Positions 1-6,483 of a stretch of 59,726 bases of DNA are shown here, one piece after another. Made by a program: the position numbers and the translations under genes. The first letter of the stretch is position 1. Every line of letters starts with the position of its first letter. Below the pieces are notes generated by a model. That model was not told the DNA's origin and did no database searches. It saw only the letters and a list, made by a program, of their open reading frames with translations. The stretch lies in contig JACAET010000046.1 of the NCBI GenBank assembly GCA_013388685.1, forward strand, positions 1 to 59,726, in the 5' to 3' direction. The stretch comes from Chloroflexota bacterium (GTDB lineage: Bacteria > Chloroflexota > Anaerolineae > Anaerolineales > Villigracilaceae).

Positions 1-68
<68 letters not shown>

Positions 69-149
69 AGAATTTAAATTTTTTTTGGAGGTCCTATATT
101 GCTCTTGAAAATCTATCACGATTGTAAAGATTTCGCACAATGGTCAACC

Positions 150-233
150 GTACCGCCAGGCTATGCCTGGCTCCGCAGGGCCGACCAAAGGTCGGCGGTA
201 CACTCACCTCTTGGGTTTGCGGCCGGAGGCCGC
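150..233 (+). repeat. Cruciform-forming hairpin cluster upstream of the DGR reverse transcriptase
   Basis: GTACC (150-154) pairs with GGTAC (197-201). It encloses two perfect hairpins: GCCAGGC-TAT-GCCTGGC at 155-171 and GCCGACC-AAA-GGTCGGC at 180-196, giving a three-way junction. A third hairpin, GCGGCC-GGA-GGCCGC at 219-233, holds the GGAGG ribosome-binding site of the ATG at 237 in its loop and 3' arm. In characterised DGRs a GC-rich hairpin or cruciform lies just after the variable repeat and assists target recognition. A similar role here is inference, since no variable repeat is visible to the left. Confidence 0.6.
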
Positions 234-236
234 GCT

Positions 237-1283
237 ATGGACTTACAAACAAAGTTAACCGATTGGGAAACCCTGTGCTGCGCCTATGCGCGGGCCAGCC
301 GCGGCAAGCGCGGCCGCGCCCCGGCGGCGCATTTTGAACTCTGCCTGGCCGATCACCTGCTCGAGTTGCAATCTGAACTCGAGCAAAAGACCTATCAGCC
401 AGGGCAGTACCACAGTTTTTACATTCACGAACCCAAGAAGCGCCTGATTTCGGCCGCCCCCTTCCGCGACCGCGTGGTGCATCATGCGCTGTGCAGCATC
501 ACGGTGCCGTATTTCGAGCGCCTCTTCATTGGGGATAGTTACGCCAACCGCGTCGGCAAAGGCACCCACCGCGCCCTCGACCGCGCCCAACAGTTTGCCC
601 GCCGCTTCAAGTATGTCCTGCAATGCGACGTGCGCCAGTTTTTCCCCAGCATAGACCATGCCATTTTGCAGCGTACTCTTCGGAGCATGTTACCCGATGA
701 CAGCCTGGCCTGGCTCATCGAGCGCATCCTGCAAAGCGGCCAGGGCGTGCTGGCCGGAGAATACGACATGGTGTATTTCCCCGGGGATGACCTCTTCGCC
801 GCAAGCCGCCCGCGCGGCCTGCCCATCGGCAACCTCACCTCGCAGTGGTGGGCAAATTGCTATCTCAATCCCTTCGATCAGTTTGTCAAACGTCAACTTG
901 CCTGCCGCGGCTACGTGCGCTATGTGGACGATTTTCTCCTCTTCAGCGATAGCAAACGCCAACTGATGGAATGGCGCGCCGCGGTCATCGAGCGGCTGGC
1001 GAGCCTGCGCTTGACCCTGCACGAAGAACGCGCCTATCCCTATCCGGTGAGCGAGGGCATTCCTTTTCTGGGCTTTCGGGTTTTCCCCGACCACCGCCGT
1101 TTGAAAGCGCGCAAGGGCTTTGCCTTTCGGCGCAAGTTGCGCCATTTGGTGAAAACAGGCGATGAAGAGAAAATCAAGGCTTCGGTGCAAGGCTGGCTGA
1201 ATCACGTCCGCTACGCCGATACGTACCACCTGCGGGCTTCTGTGTTGGCCGAAGTCGGCTTATTGGCAGAGGAGAGACGATGA
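237..1283 (+). CDS. Diversity-generating retroelement reverse transcriptase
   Basis: Copies the template-repeat RNA into adenine-mutagenised cDNA that replaces a variable repeat in a target gene. Visible motifs, counted from ATG 237: the first catalytic aspartate in CDVRQFFPSID (about 130-140), GLPIGNLTSQ (194-203) and YVDD (229-232). The IGNxxSQ form of motif 4 is diagnostic of DGR enzymes, as opposed to the QGxxxSP form of retroviral enzymes. The 348-residue length fits the family. ATG 237 has GGAGG at 225-229 and aligns with family N-termini. A TTG at 99, also with a GGAGG, would add 46 unrelated residues and translate the hairpin DNA, so it is less likely. The stop overlaps the avd start (ATGA). 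Confidence 0.9.
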   Translation: MDLQTKLTDWETLCCAYARASRGKRGRAPAAHFELCLADHLLELQSELEQKTYQPGQYHSFYIHEPKKRLISAAPFRDRVVHHALCSITVPYFERLFIGDSYANRVGKGTHRALDRAQQFARRFKYVLQCDVRQFFPSIDHAILQRTLRSMLPDDSLAWLIERILQSGQGVLAGEYDMVYFPGDDLFAASRPRGLPIGNLTSQWWANCYLNPFDQFVKRQLACRGYVRYVDDFLLFSDSKRQLMEWRAAVIERLASLRLTLHEERAYPYPVSEGIPFLGFRVFPDHRRLKARKGFAFRRKLRHLVKTGDEEKIKASVQGWLNHVRYADTYHLRASVLAEVGLLAEERR

Positions 1284-1621
1284 GCGAAGAGATGGTCATT
1301 TTCACCCGCACATACGATTTGATTACCTGGCTCCTGCCGCTGACCGATAATTTTCCGCGCAGCCAAAGGTTTGTGATCACCCAGCGCTTGCACGATGCGG
1401 TGCTGAATTTTCAAGAGTTGATTATCGAAGCCAATGCCCGGCGCGGCGCAGCGCGTCTGGAGAAATTGCAGGCGGCAGATGCAGAACTGCTCAAATTGCG
1501 GCTCTACCTGCGTCTGTGTGAACGCTGGCGATGGCTGAGCAAGGGGCAATACCGTCATGTTTCGACCATGATCGCCGAGATCGGCAAGTTGCTCGGCGGC
1601 TGGCTCAAAGCGACATCTTAA
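1280..1621 (+). CDS. avd: DGR accessory variability determinant (Avd-like four-helix protein)
   Basis: A 113-residue, mostly helical, basic protein with the heptad-like leucine pattern of the Avd/S23 four-helix-bundle family. In Bordetella phage DGRs, Avd forms a pentameric barrel that binds the reverse transcriptase and template RNA and is essential for mutagenic homing. It overlaps the reverse transcriptase by 4 bp, implying translational coupling, and is followed at once by the template repeat. The assignment rests on size, helix pattern and position between RT and template repeat. The sequence is divergent, so a structure-based search would confirm it. Confidence 0.75.
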   Translation: MSEEMVIFTRTYDLITWLLPLTDNFPRSQRFVITQRLHDAVLNFQELIIEANARRGAARLEKLQAADAELLKLRLYLRLCERWRWLSKGQYRHVSTMIAEIGKLLGGWLKATS

Positions 1622-1655
1622 CGCTTCGTGCGTGCGATGTAGGGCGCATCCAAAT

Positions 1656-1777
1656 GGCAACCGTGTGGTACGCGGCGGTTCGTTCATCAACAATCGCAGG
1701 AACGCGCGCTGTGCCTACCGCAACAGGAACGATCCGAACAACCTCAACAGGAATCAGGGTTTTCGGGTGGTTGTCTC
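1656..1777 (+). other. DGR template repeat (TR), formylglycine-enzyme-like C-terminus type
   Basis: Read from base 1656 the DNA encodes RVVRGGSF, then a segment packed with Asn and Arg codons ([12 protein letters not shown]), then GFRVV. This is the C-terminal layout of FGE-sulfatase/C-type-lectin-fold targets used by many DGRs, where AAC and AAT codons are the mutable positions. There is no start codon with a ribosome-binding site and no catalytic domain, and the frame runs on into an unrelated inserted element, so this is template and not gene. Boundaries are approximate because the matching variable repeat lies outside the window. Confidence 0.82.
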
Positions 1778-1795
1778 CCACATCTTTTTCCGCAT

Positions 1796-1981
1796 TGCTC
1801 TGTTGCAAGATGTCATTGCGAGCCGCCGACGGTCGAGTAGTCGCGCAGCAGCGTATCGAGACCAGGCGGCGAAGCAATCTCCTCGTTGGCAGGGAGACTG
1901 CTTCGCTCGGCTCGATACGCAAAGAACGCTACTCGACCATCGCTCGCAGTGACAGACTTTGAGTGTGTTTGCACCAGAGCA
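1796..1981 (+). mobile_element. MITE-like inverted-repeat element with 9-bp target duplication
   Basis: The 186-bp element begins TGCTCTGTTGCAA and ends TTTGCACCAGAGCA, inverted repeats with one mismatch in 13. It is flanked on both sides by the direct repeat TTTCCGCAT (1787-1795 and 1982-1990). Inside, long subterminal inverted repeats start TCATTGCGAGC and end GCTCGCAGTGACA. It has no coding capacity for a transposase, so any movement would need one supplied in trans. A related, damaged copy lies at 24710-24843. Confidence 0.82.
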
Positions 1982-2082
1982 TTTCCGCATAGATTTGTGC
2001 GCCGGAAATCCAGCGCGGCTACGGCTGTGCTGGCGAGGCATAAAAGATGGCTGGATGCTGTCCTGGCTGGGCGTTCCCGCTT

Positions 2083-2115
2083 CCCCCTCTCCCTTTGGGA
2101 GAGGGTCGGGGTGAG
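2083..2115. repeat. Palindromic repeat (CCCTCTCCC-TTT-GGGAGAGGG)
   Basis: A perfect 9-bp stem at 2085-2105 with a TTT loop, followed by TCGGGGTGAGGG. The same core recurs at 28139-28161 inside the TIR-STAND gene, so this is a dispersed family. The rest of 1990-2139 shows no gene. Confidence 0.75.
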
Positions 2116-2139
2116 GGGCGCTCAGGCAAATATAAAAGA

Positions 2140-2189
2140 GACTCACGCCTTGGATGGCCTGTTCCTCCCGGCGTGAGTCGCCCTTTTTT
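2140..2189 (+). terminator. Intrinsic terminator upstream of queA
   Basis: GACTCACGCC (2140-2149) pairs perfectly with GGCGTGAGTC (2170-2179), and six T follow at 2184-2189. It separates the DGR/repeat region from queA. Confidence 0.75.
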
Positions 2190-2315
2190 CCTTCTCCCCT
2201 TTGTGCTCCTTTGTGCCCTTTGTGGTGTTAAAATTGCCTGCGTCGCATAGGCCCTCATGCCTCGGCGCAGTGCTTTCGCTTTTGATTCCAAAAAATCCTT
2301 TCTCGCCCTTCGTGT

Positions 2316-2321
2316 TAAAAT
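2316..2321 (+). promoter_or_regulatory. -10 box of queA (leaderless-type)
   Basis: TAAAAT ends 7 bases before the GTG start of queA and no Shine-Dalgarno sequence lies between, so the transcript probably begins at or next to the start codon. Confidence 0.55.
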
Positions 2322-2328
2322 CCCCTCC

Positions 2329-3339
2329 GTGAAAACCTCCGACTTCGACTATCACCTCCCCGAATCCCTCATCGCGCAGACACCCGTTGAGCCGCGCGAC
2401 TCATCCCGCCTCCTTGTGCTAAACCGTGACACGGGAACACTGGAACACCGCCTCTTCCGTGACGTGGGGGACTACCTCCGCCCAAACGATCTCCTCGTCC
2501 TCAACCAGACGCGTGTCATTCCTGCCCGCCTCTTCGCCCGCAAAGAAACCGGCGGGCGTGTCGAACTGCTCCTCCTGCGCCGGTGGGACGAGGTCACATG
2601 GGAGACGCTGGTGGGCGGCAAGGGTCTGCATGCAGGCAAAAAAATAAAGGTGGAAGAAGGACCCGTTGCCGAAATCCTGGATGTGCTGAACGGGTCAGAA
2701 CGCCTCATCCGCTTCTCCGAACCCATCGAGCCCTACTTCCCCAAAGTGGGGCATGTGCCGCTCCCGCCTTACATCCATGAGGAGTTGAACGACCCCGAGC
2801 GTTACCAGACCGTCTACGCCCGCGAGCCCGGCTCCGCCGCCGCCCCGACGGCTGGATTGCACTTCACCCCGCGTTTGCTGGAGGAGTTGCAGGTCAAGGG
2901 TGTGAAAGTTGCTTATGTAATCCTGCATGTTGGGCTGGATACCTTCGCCCCCGTCACCGAGGAAAACCCCGAGGAGCACAAAATCCACACTGAATGGTGT
3001 GAACTTTCTCAGGAGACCGCCGATCTCATCAACCAGACGCGTGCGGCAGGTGGACGAATTATCGCCGTCGGCACAACATCTGTGCGAACACTTGAAACCG
3101 CCGCCAATTACCAATTACCCATTACTCCTTTCACGGGTCCAACCTCGCTCTTCATCCTCCCCGGCTACCCGTTCAAACTCGTGGACGCGATGATCACCAA
3201 TTTCCACTTACCAAAGTCCACGCTGCTGATGCTGGTCAGCGCGTTCGCGGGGCGGGAGAGAATCCTCGAAACGTATCAAATCGCCCTCCGTGAGGGCTAT
3301 CGCTTCTACTCCTTCGGCGACGCGATGTTGATTCTATAG
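2329..3339 (+). CDS. queA: S-adenosylmethionine:tRNA ribosyltransferase-isomerase QueA
   Basis: Transfers and isomerises the ribosyl group of SAM onto 7-aminomethyl-7-deazaguanine in tRNA to give epoxyqueuosine. The 336-residue protein begins KTSDFDYHLPE and carries the family segments LIAQTPVEPRDSSRLLVL, APTAGLHFT, LHVGLDTFAPV, VGTTSVRTLE, TNFHLPKSTLLMLVSAF and the C-terminal YRFYSFGDAML. GTG 2329 is chosen because it gives the conserved N-terminus and sits just after a -10 box. An upstream ATG at 2257 would add 24 non-conserved residues. A short variable loop after VRTLETAA contains NYQLPIT, which resembles dispersed ccaattaccaatta words. Confidence 0.95.
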   Translation: MKTSDFDYHLPESLIAQTPVEPRDSSRLLVLNRDTGTLEHRLFRDVGDYLRPNDLLVLNQTRVIPARLFARKETGGRVELLLLRRWDEVTWETLVGGKGLHAGKKIKVEEGPVAEILDVLNGSERLIRFSEPIEPYFPKVGHVPLPPYIHEELNDPERYQTVYAREPGSAAAPTAGLHFTPRLLEELQVKGVKVAYVILHVGLDTFAPVTEENPEEHKIHTEWCELSQETADLINQTRAAGGRIIAVGTTSVRTLETAANYQLPITPFTGPTSLFILPGYPFKLVDAMITNFHLPKSTLLMLVSAFAGRERILETYQIALREGYRFYSFGDAMLIL

Positions 3340-3394
3340 GCAGGTAGCCCCGTAACCCGTAAACGCGTACACCCGTATACAGGTAACTTGAAAC

Positions 3395-4069
3395 TTGATC
3401 CCGAAACACTTGACACTGGAACACCTGAATGCCGAAATCATCGCCTGCCGAAAATGTCCGCGCCTCGTCGCGTGGCGCGAGGAAGTGGCGCGGACGAAGC
3501 GCAGGGCGTATCAGGATCAGGAATATTGGGGCAAACCGGTGCCGGGATTTGGCGACCCGAATGCGCGCGTCCTTGTAGTGGGACTCGCCCCCGGCGCGCA
3601 CGGCTCCAACCGCACGGGACGCCAGTTCACGGGCGACGCGTCGGGCGATTTTTTATTCCCGGCGCTGTACCGGGCTGGGTTCGCGAACCAGCCGTCGGCG
3701 GAGTCGCGAAGCGATGGTCTTCTCCTGAAGGACATGTACATCACCGCCTCCGGTCGCTGCGCGCCGCCGGGCAACAAGCCGAGTCCCGAAGAGTTGAACA
3801 ATTGCCAGCCATACCTCGAGAGGGAATTGGAAATCCTTCGCCCCAAAGTCATCGTTTGCCTTGGTCGGATAGCTTTTGAGAGGATTCTAAAAATATATTC
3901 CGTTCGAAATTCCGCCTGGAAGTTTGGTCATGCGGCGCTGTATCGGCTGGAAAACGGAATTTGGATTTTGTGTTCCTATCACCCCAGCCAGCAAAACACG
4001 CTGACCGGCAAACTGACCGCGGGGATGTTCGACGATATTTGGAAGAAAGCCAAAACTTTGATCGGATGA
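3395..4069 (+). CDS. Uracil-DNA glycosylase, family 5-like (UdgB)
   Basis: Removes uracil and other deaminated bases from DNA at the start of base-excision repair. Seen: N-terminal CRKCPRLVAWRE, supplying cysteines of the 4Fe-4S cluster; the active-site segment VVGLAPGAHGSNRTGRQFTGD, typical of family 5 (GLAPGxxG); further cysteines around SGRCAPPGNKPSP and VIVCLGR; and the C-terminal HPSQQN motif. About 224 residues, normal for the family. The start is uncertain: TTG at 3395 or TTG at 3410, neither with a clear ribosome-binding site, in a stretch of repeated short words. The stop overlaps the next gene by 4 bp (ATGA). Confidence 0.85.
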   Translation: MIPKHLTLEHLNAEIIACRKCPRLVAWREEVARTKRRAYQDQEYWGKPVPGFGDPNARVLVVGLAPGAHGSNRTGRQFTGDASGDFLFPALYRAGFANQPSAESRSDGLLLKDMYITASGRCAPPGNKPSPEELNNCQPYLERELEILRPKVIVCLGRIAFERILKIYSVRNSAWKFGHAALYRLENGIWILCSYHPSQQNTLTGKLTAGMFDDIWKKAKTLIG

Positions 4070-4809
4070 AAACACTTAAACGCGTCCTTCTTGGACTTTT
4101 GGTTGTTGCCGCGATTCTGACGGTTGGATTCGTCCTGTGGGCGTCCTCCGCCGCCCAACCGACCGATGCCGCCCTGCAGGCATTGAAATCGGACAAGCGC
4201 GTGAGCGTCAGGCAGGAGGAGGGGTTCATCGCCTTTTCGCCTCCCGCTGAGACGCCCACCGCCGGTTTCATTTTTTACCCCGGCGGGCGTGTGGACTACC
4301 GCGCGTACGCGCCCGTTTTGCGGATGATTGCCGAGCGGGGCTGTTTCGTGGCGCTTGTGAAAGTCAACCTCAACCTGGCGTTCTTCGAGATCAACGCCGC
4401 GGACGATGTGATCTTGGCTCATCCAGAGGTCGCCCGCTGGGCGGTCGGCGGACATTCCCTGGGCGGGGTGGCGGCGGCTGGTTATGCTTCGGCTCACCCG
4501 CAGGCGGTGGACGGGGTGGTTTTCTGGGCATCCTACCCGGCGGATGACTCGCTCAAAGGGTTGGGTATCCCCGTATTGTCCGTTTACGGGTCCAATGACG
4601 GATTATCAACGCCGCAACTGATCGAGGCATCCAAAACCTTATTGCCCCCAGATGCGATATTTTTCCTTGTTGAAGGCGGTAACCATGCCCAATTCGGCGC
4701 GTATGGTTTTCAAAGCGGGGACGGTGTTGCCGCCATTCCTGCCGAAACGCAATGGACACAAGTGTCCGAAGTCACTGCGATATTTTTAGGAGCCTTGAGG
4801 GAAAGGTGA
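4066..4809 (+). CDS. Membrane-anchored or secreted alpha/beta hydrolase
   Basis: A 247-residue protein with an N-terminal hydrophobic helix (about residues 5-27) that could be an uncleaved anchor or signal. The hydrolase domain shows FIFYPGGRVDYRAYAP (oxyanion side), the nucleophile elbow GGHSLGG near residue 128, a late aspartate after VLSVYGSND and the likely catalytic histidine in EGGNHAQFG. This is the pattern of the alpha/beta hydrolase family of dienelactone-hydrolase or chlorophyllase-like shape. The substrate cannot be inferred. It overlaps the glycosylase before it (ATGA) and the selenoprotein after it (GTGA), so the three are co-translated. Confidence 0.8.
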   Translation: MKTLKRVLLGLLVVAAILTVGFVLWASSAAQPTDAALQALKSDKRVSVRQEEGFIAFSPPAETPTAGFIFYPGGRVDYRAYAPVLRMIAERGCFVALVKVNLNLAFFEINAADDVILAHPEVARWAVGGHSLGGVAAAGYASAHPQAVDGVVFWASYPADDSLKGLGIPVLSVYGSNDGLSTPQLIEASKTLLPPDAIFFLVEGGNHAQFGAYGFQSGDGVAAIPAETQWTQVSEVTAIFLGALRER

Positions 4810-5288
4810 AACCCCCATTGATCGTGCCCGGCTTGTCGGCGCCGGACTTCGAATTGACCGACGTGAACGGAAACCTGATCCGCCTGTCTGATTTTCGCGG
4901 GAAAAAGCCGGTTGTGCTTGCCTTCCTGCGCGGGTTCATGTGACCGCACTGCCGCGCGCAGTTGGCGCGCCTGCGGGACGATTATCAGCGATTTGTGGGG
5001 CGCAATACGGAGATCCTGGCGGTGGGACCGAATTCCCCCGCGGCGTTCGAGCAATACTGGCAGAACGAACGGATTCCCTTCATCGGTCTGCCTGACCCCA
5101 ACCACAAAGTTGCGCGGATGTATCGTCAGGAGGTCAATCTCTTTAAGATGGGGCGCATGCCGCTGAACTGCGTGATTGACAGGAACGGATACATTCGTTT
5201 TGCCCATTATGGCGCGTCCATGCGCGATATCCCTTCGAACGAAGACTTGTTTGGCGTAATAGACGAGTTGAACAAGTTGTCCTCTTAA
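4806..5288 (+). CDS. Peroxiredoxin-like (AhpC/TSA fold) selenoprotein with in-frame TGA as Sec46
   Basis: A thioredoxin-fold peroxidase of 160 residues: N-terminal APDFELTDVNGNLIRLSDF, then VVLAFLRGFM-U-PHCRAQ, then VIDRNGYIRFAHYG near the C-terminus. The codon at the peroxidatic position (4941-4943) is TGA, and the frame, homology and codon use continue unbroken to a TAA at 5286, giving a UxxC motif (U46, C49). A SECIS-like hairpin lies just downstream. GTG 4806 overlaps the hydrolase stop. The alternatives are a sequencing error in a Cys codon or a nonsense pseudogene, but the hairpin spacing argues for selenocysteine. Function as a thiol- or thioredoxin-dependent peroxidase is inferred from the family. 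Confidence 0.82.
4944..4976 (+). promoter_or_regulatory. SECIS-like hairpin for selenocysteine insertion
   Basis: Directly after the TGA: CCGCA (4944-4948) pairs with TGCGG (4972-4976), and GCGCGC (4954-4959) pairs with GCGCGC (4965-4970). The apical loop AGTTG (4960-4964) contains the GU that SelB recognises in bacterial SECIS elements. The loop is 17-21 bases from the TGA, within the spacing known for bacteria. Confidence 0.7.
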
Positions 5289-5289
5289 C

Positions 5290-6324
5290 ATGACGCTTGG
5301 TCGAATTGCCCTTCTTGGTTCTGGTGAAACATCGCTGGCTGGTGGGCGCCTCTTTGAGGCGCTTGCGAAAGAAATCCAAGAACCTCTCCGTATTGCCCTT
5401 CTTGAAACCCCGGCGGGCTTCGAATTGAATTCCGCGCAGGTTGTCGGGCGTGTGGGCGATTTCATGAAGAACCGCCTGCAGAATTACAGACCAATCGTGG
5501 ATGTCATCCCCGCGCGTAAAAAAGGGAGCGCCTTCAGCCCGGATGACGCGGAGATTCTCAAGCCGCTTCTCTACGCCAATATGATTTTCATGGGACCCGG
5601 CAGTCCGACCTATGCCATCCGTCACCTGAAGGATTCGCTCGCCTGGGACATCCTGCGCGCCCGCCACCGCCTTGGCGCCTCGTTGATTTTTGCCTCTGCC
5701 GCCACGATTTCTGTGGGCGCTCACGCCCTGCCCGTCTATGAAATTTACAAGGTTGGGCAGGATGTCCATGCGGTGGATGGGCTGGACTTCTTTGCCGATT
5801 TCGGCTTGCACCTCTCCTTCATTCCGCATTGGAACAATGCCGAGGGCGGCGTGGACCTCGATACCAGCCGCTGTTTTGTCGGCATGGAACGTTTTGCCGA
5901 ATGGTGCAACCTGGTCCCGCTGGAAAACACCACCCTCGGCTTGGATGAACACACCGGTCTCATCCTGGATTTGGAGAAAGGCACATGCGAAGTCAGCGGT
6001 GTGAGCTCTGTCTCCATCGTTCGTGCGTGCGACCCGGAGATCTATCCTGCCGGCTCCACCTTCCCGTTGGCGGAACTTGGCGCTTACAAGATTCCCGATC
6101 CGCTGGAAAGCGGTCTCGCACCGCAGATCTGGGAAATGGTCGTCAACGCCCCGCCGCTCGAAGATGCCAAACCTCCCCAGGCGGTGATTCACCTGGCTGA
6201 ACAGCGTCTTGCCGCGCGTGTGGAGAAGAACTGGCCGGAGTCCGACCGTCTGCGCGAGGAGATCAAAACGCTGGGATGGATAGTCCAGGATGGAAAAGAC
6301 GGTTACACCCTCGTCAAAAACTGA
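5290..6324 (+). CDS. Peptidase S51/cyanophycinase-like protein fused to a CysRS-type C-terminal segment
   Basis: 344 residues. The N-terminal two thirds resemble the class-I glutamine-amidotransferase-like fold of S51 peptidases: IALLGSGETSLAGG, a glycine-rich FMGPGSPTYAIRHL, and LIFASAATISVGAHALP where the nucleophile elbow GxSAGA would sit. The elbow is altered to ASAAT, so peptidase activity is doubtful. The last 45 residues (AEQRLAARVEKNWPESDRL to the DGYTLVK end) match the C-terminal segment of cysteinyl-tRNA synthetases. No function is established. It follows the selenoprotein by one base and probably shares its mRNA. Confidence 0.65.
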   Translation: MTLGRIALLGSGETSLAGGRLFEALAKEIQEPLRIALLETPAGFELNSAQVVGRVGDFMKNRLQNYRPIVDVIPARKKGSAFSPDDAEILKPLLYANMIFMGPGSPTYAIRHLKDSLAWDILRARHRLGASLIFASAATISVGAHALPVYEIYKVGQDVHAVDGLDFFADFGLHLSFIPHWNNAEGGVDLDTSRCFVGMERFAEWCNLVPLENTTLGLDEHTGLILDLEKGTCEVSGVSSVSIVRACDPEIYPAGSTFPLAELGAYKIPDPLESGLAPQIWEMVVNAPPLEDAKPPQAVIHLAEQRLAARVEKNWPESDRLREEIKTLGWIVQDGKDGYTLVKN

Positions 6325-6483
6325 CGTTTCTTCCACCTGCCCTGGGCGGGTCGAACGCCGCTTCCTTGTGCTGGAGCGCGCAGAATACCCAATCGCCAGG
6401 CAAAGACCAACGTTTCCGACTCTTTCACCGCCCTCCAACAAAGTGGGATAAAATACACGCGCAGGTTCGACAAGGAGTTGCTC

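Noticed and set aside
1632..1952. Open frame reading like the C-terminus of a formylglycine-generating enzyme
   Set aside because: It lacks a start signal and catalytic domain, is adenine-rich at Asn/Arg codons, sits directly after Avd and runs into a mobile element. It is the DGR template repeat.
4752..4943. A short ORF ending in TGA followed by a second ORF, suggesting a nonsense pseudogene
   Set aside because: The two halves are one peroxiredoxin frame with TGA exactly at the catalytic cysteine and a SECIS-like hairpin after it. Selenocysteine is the simpler reading.
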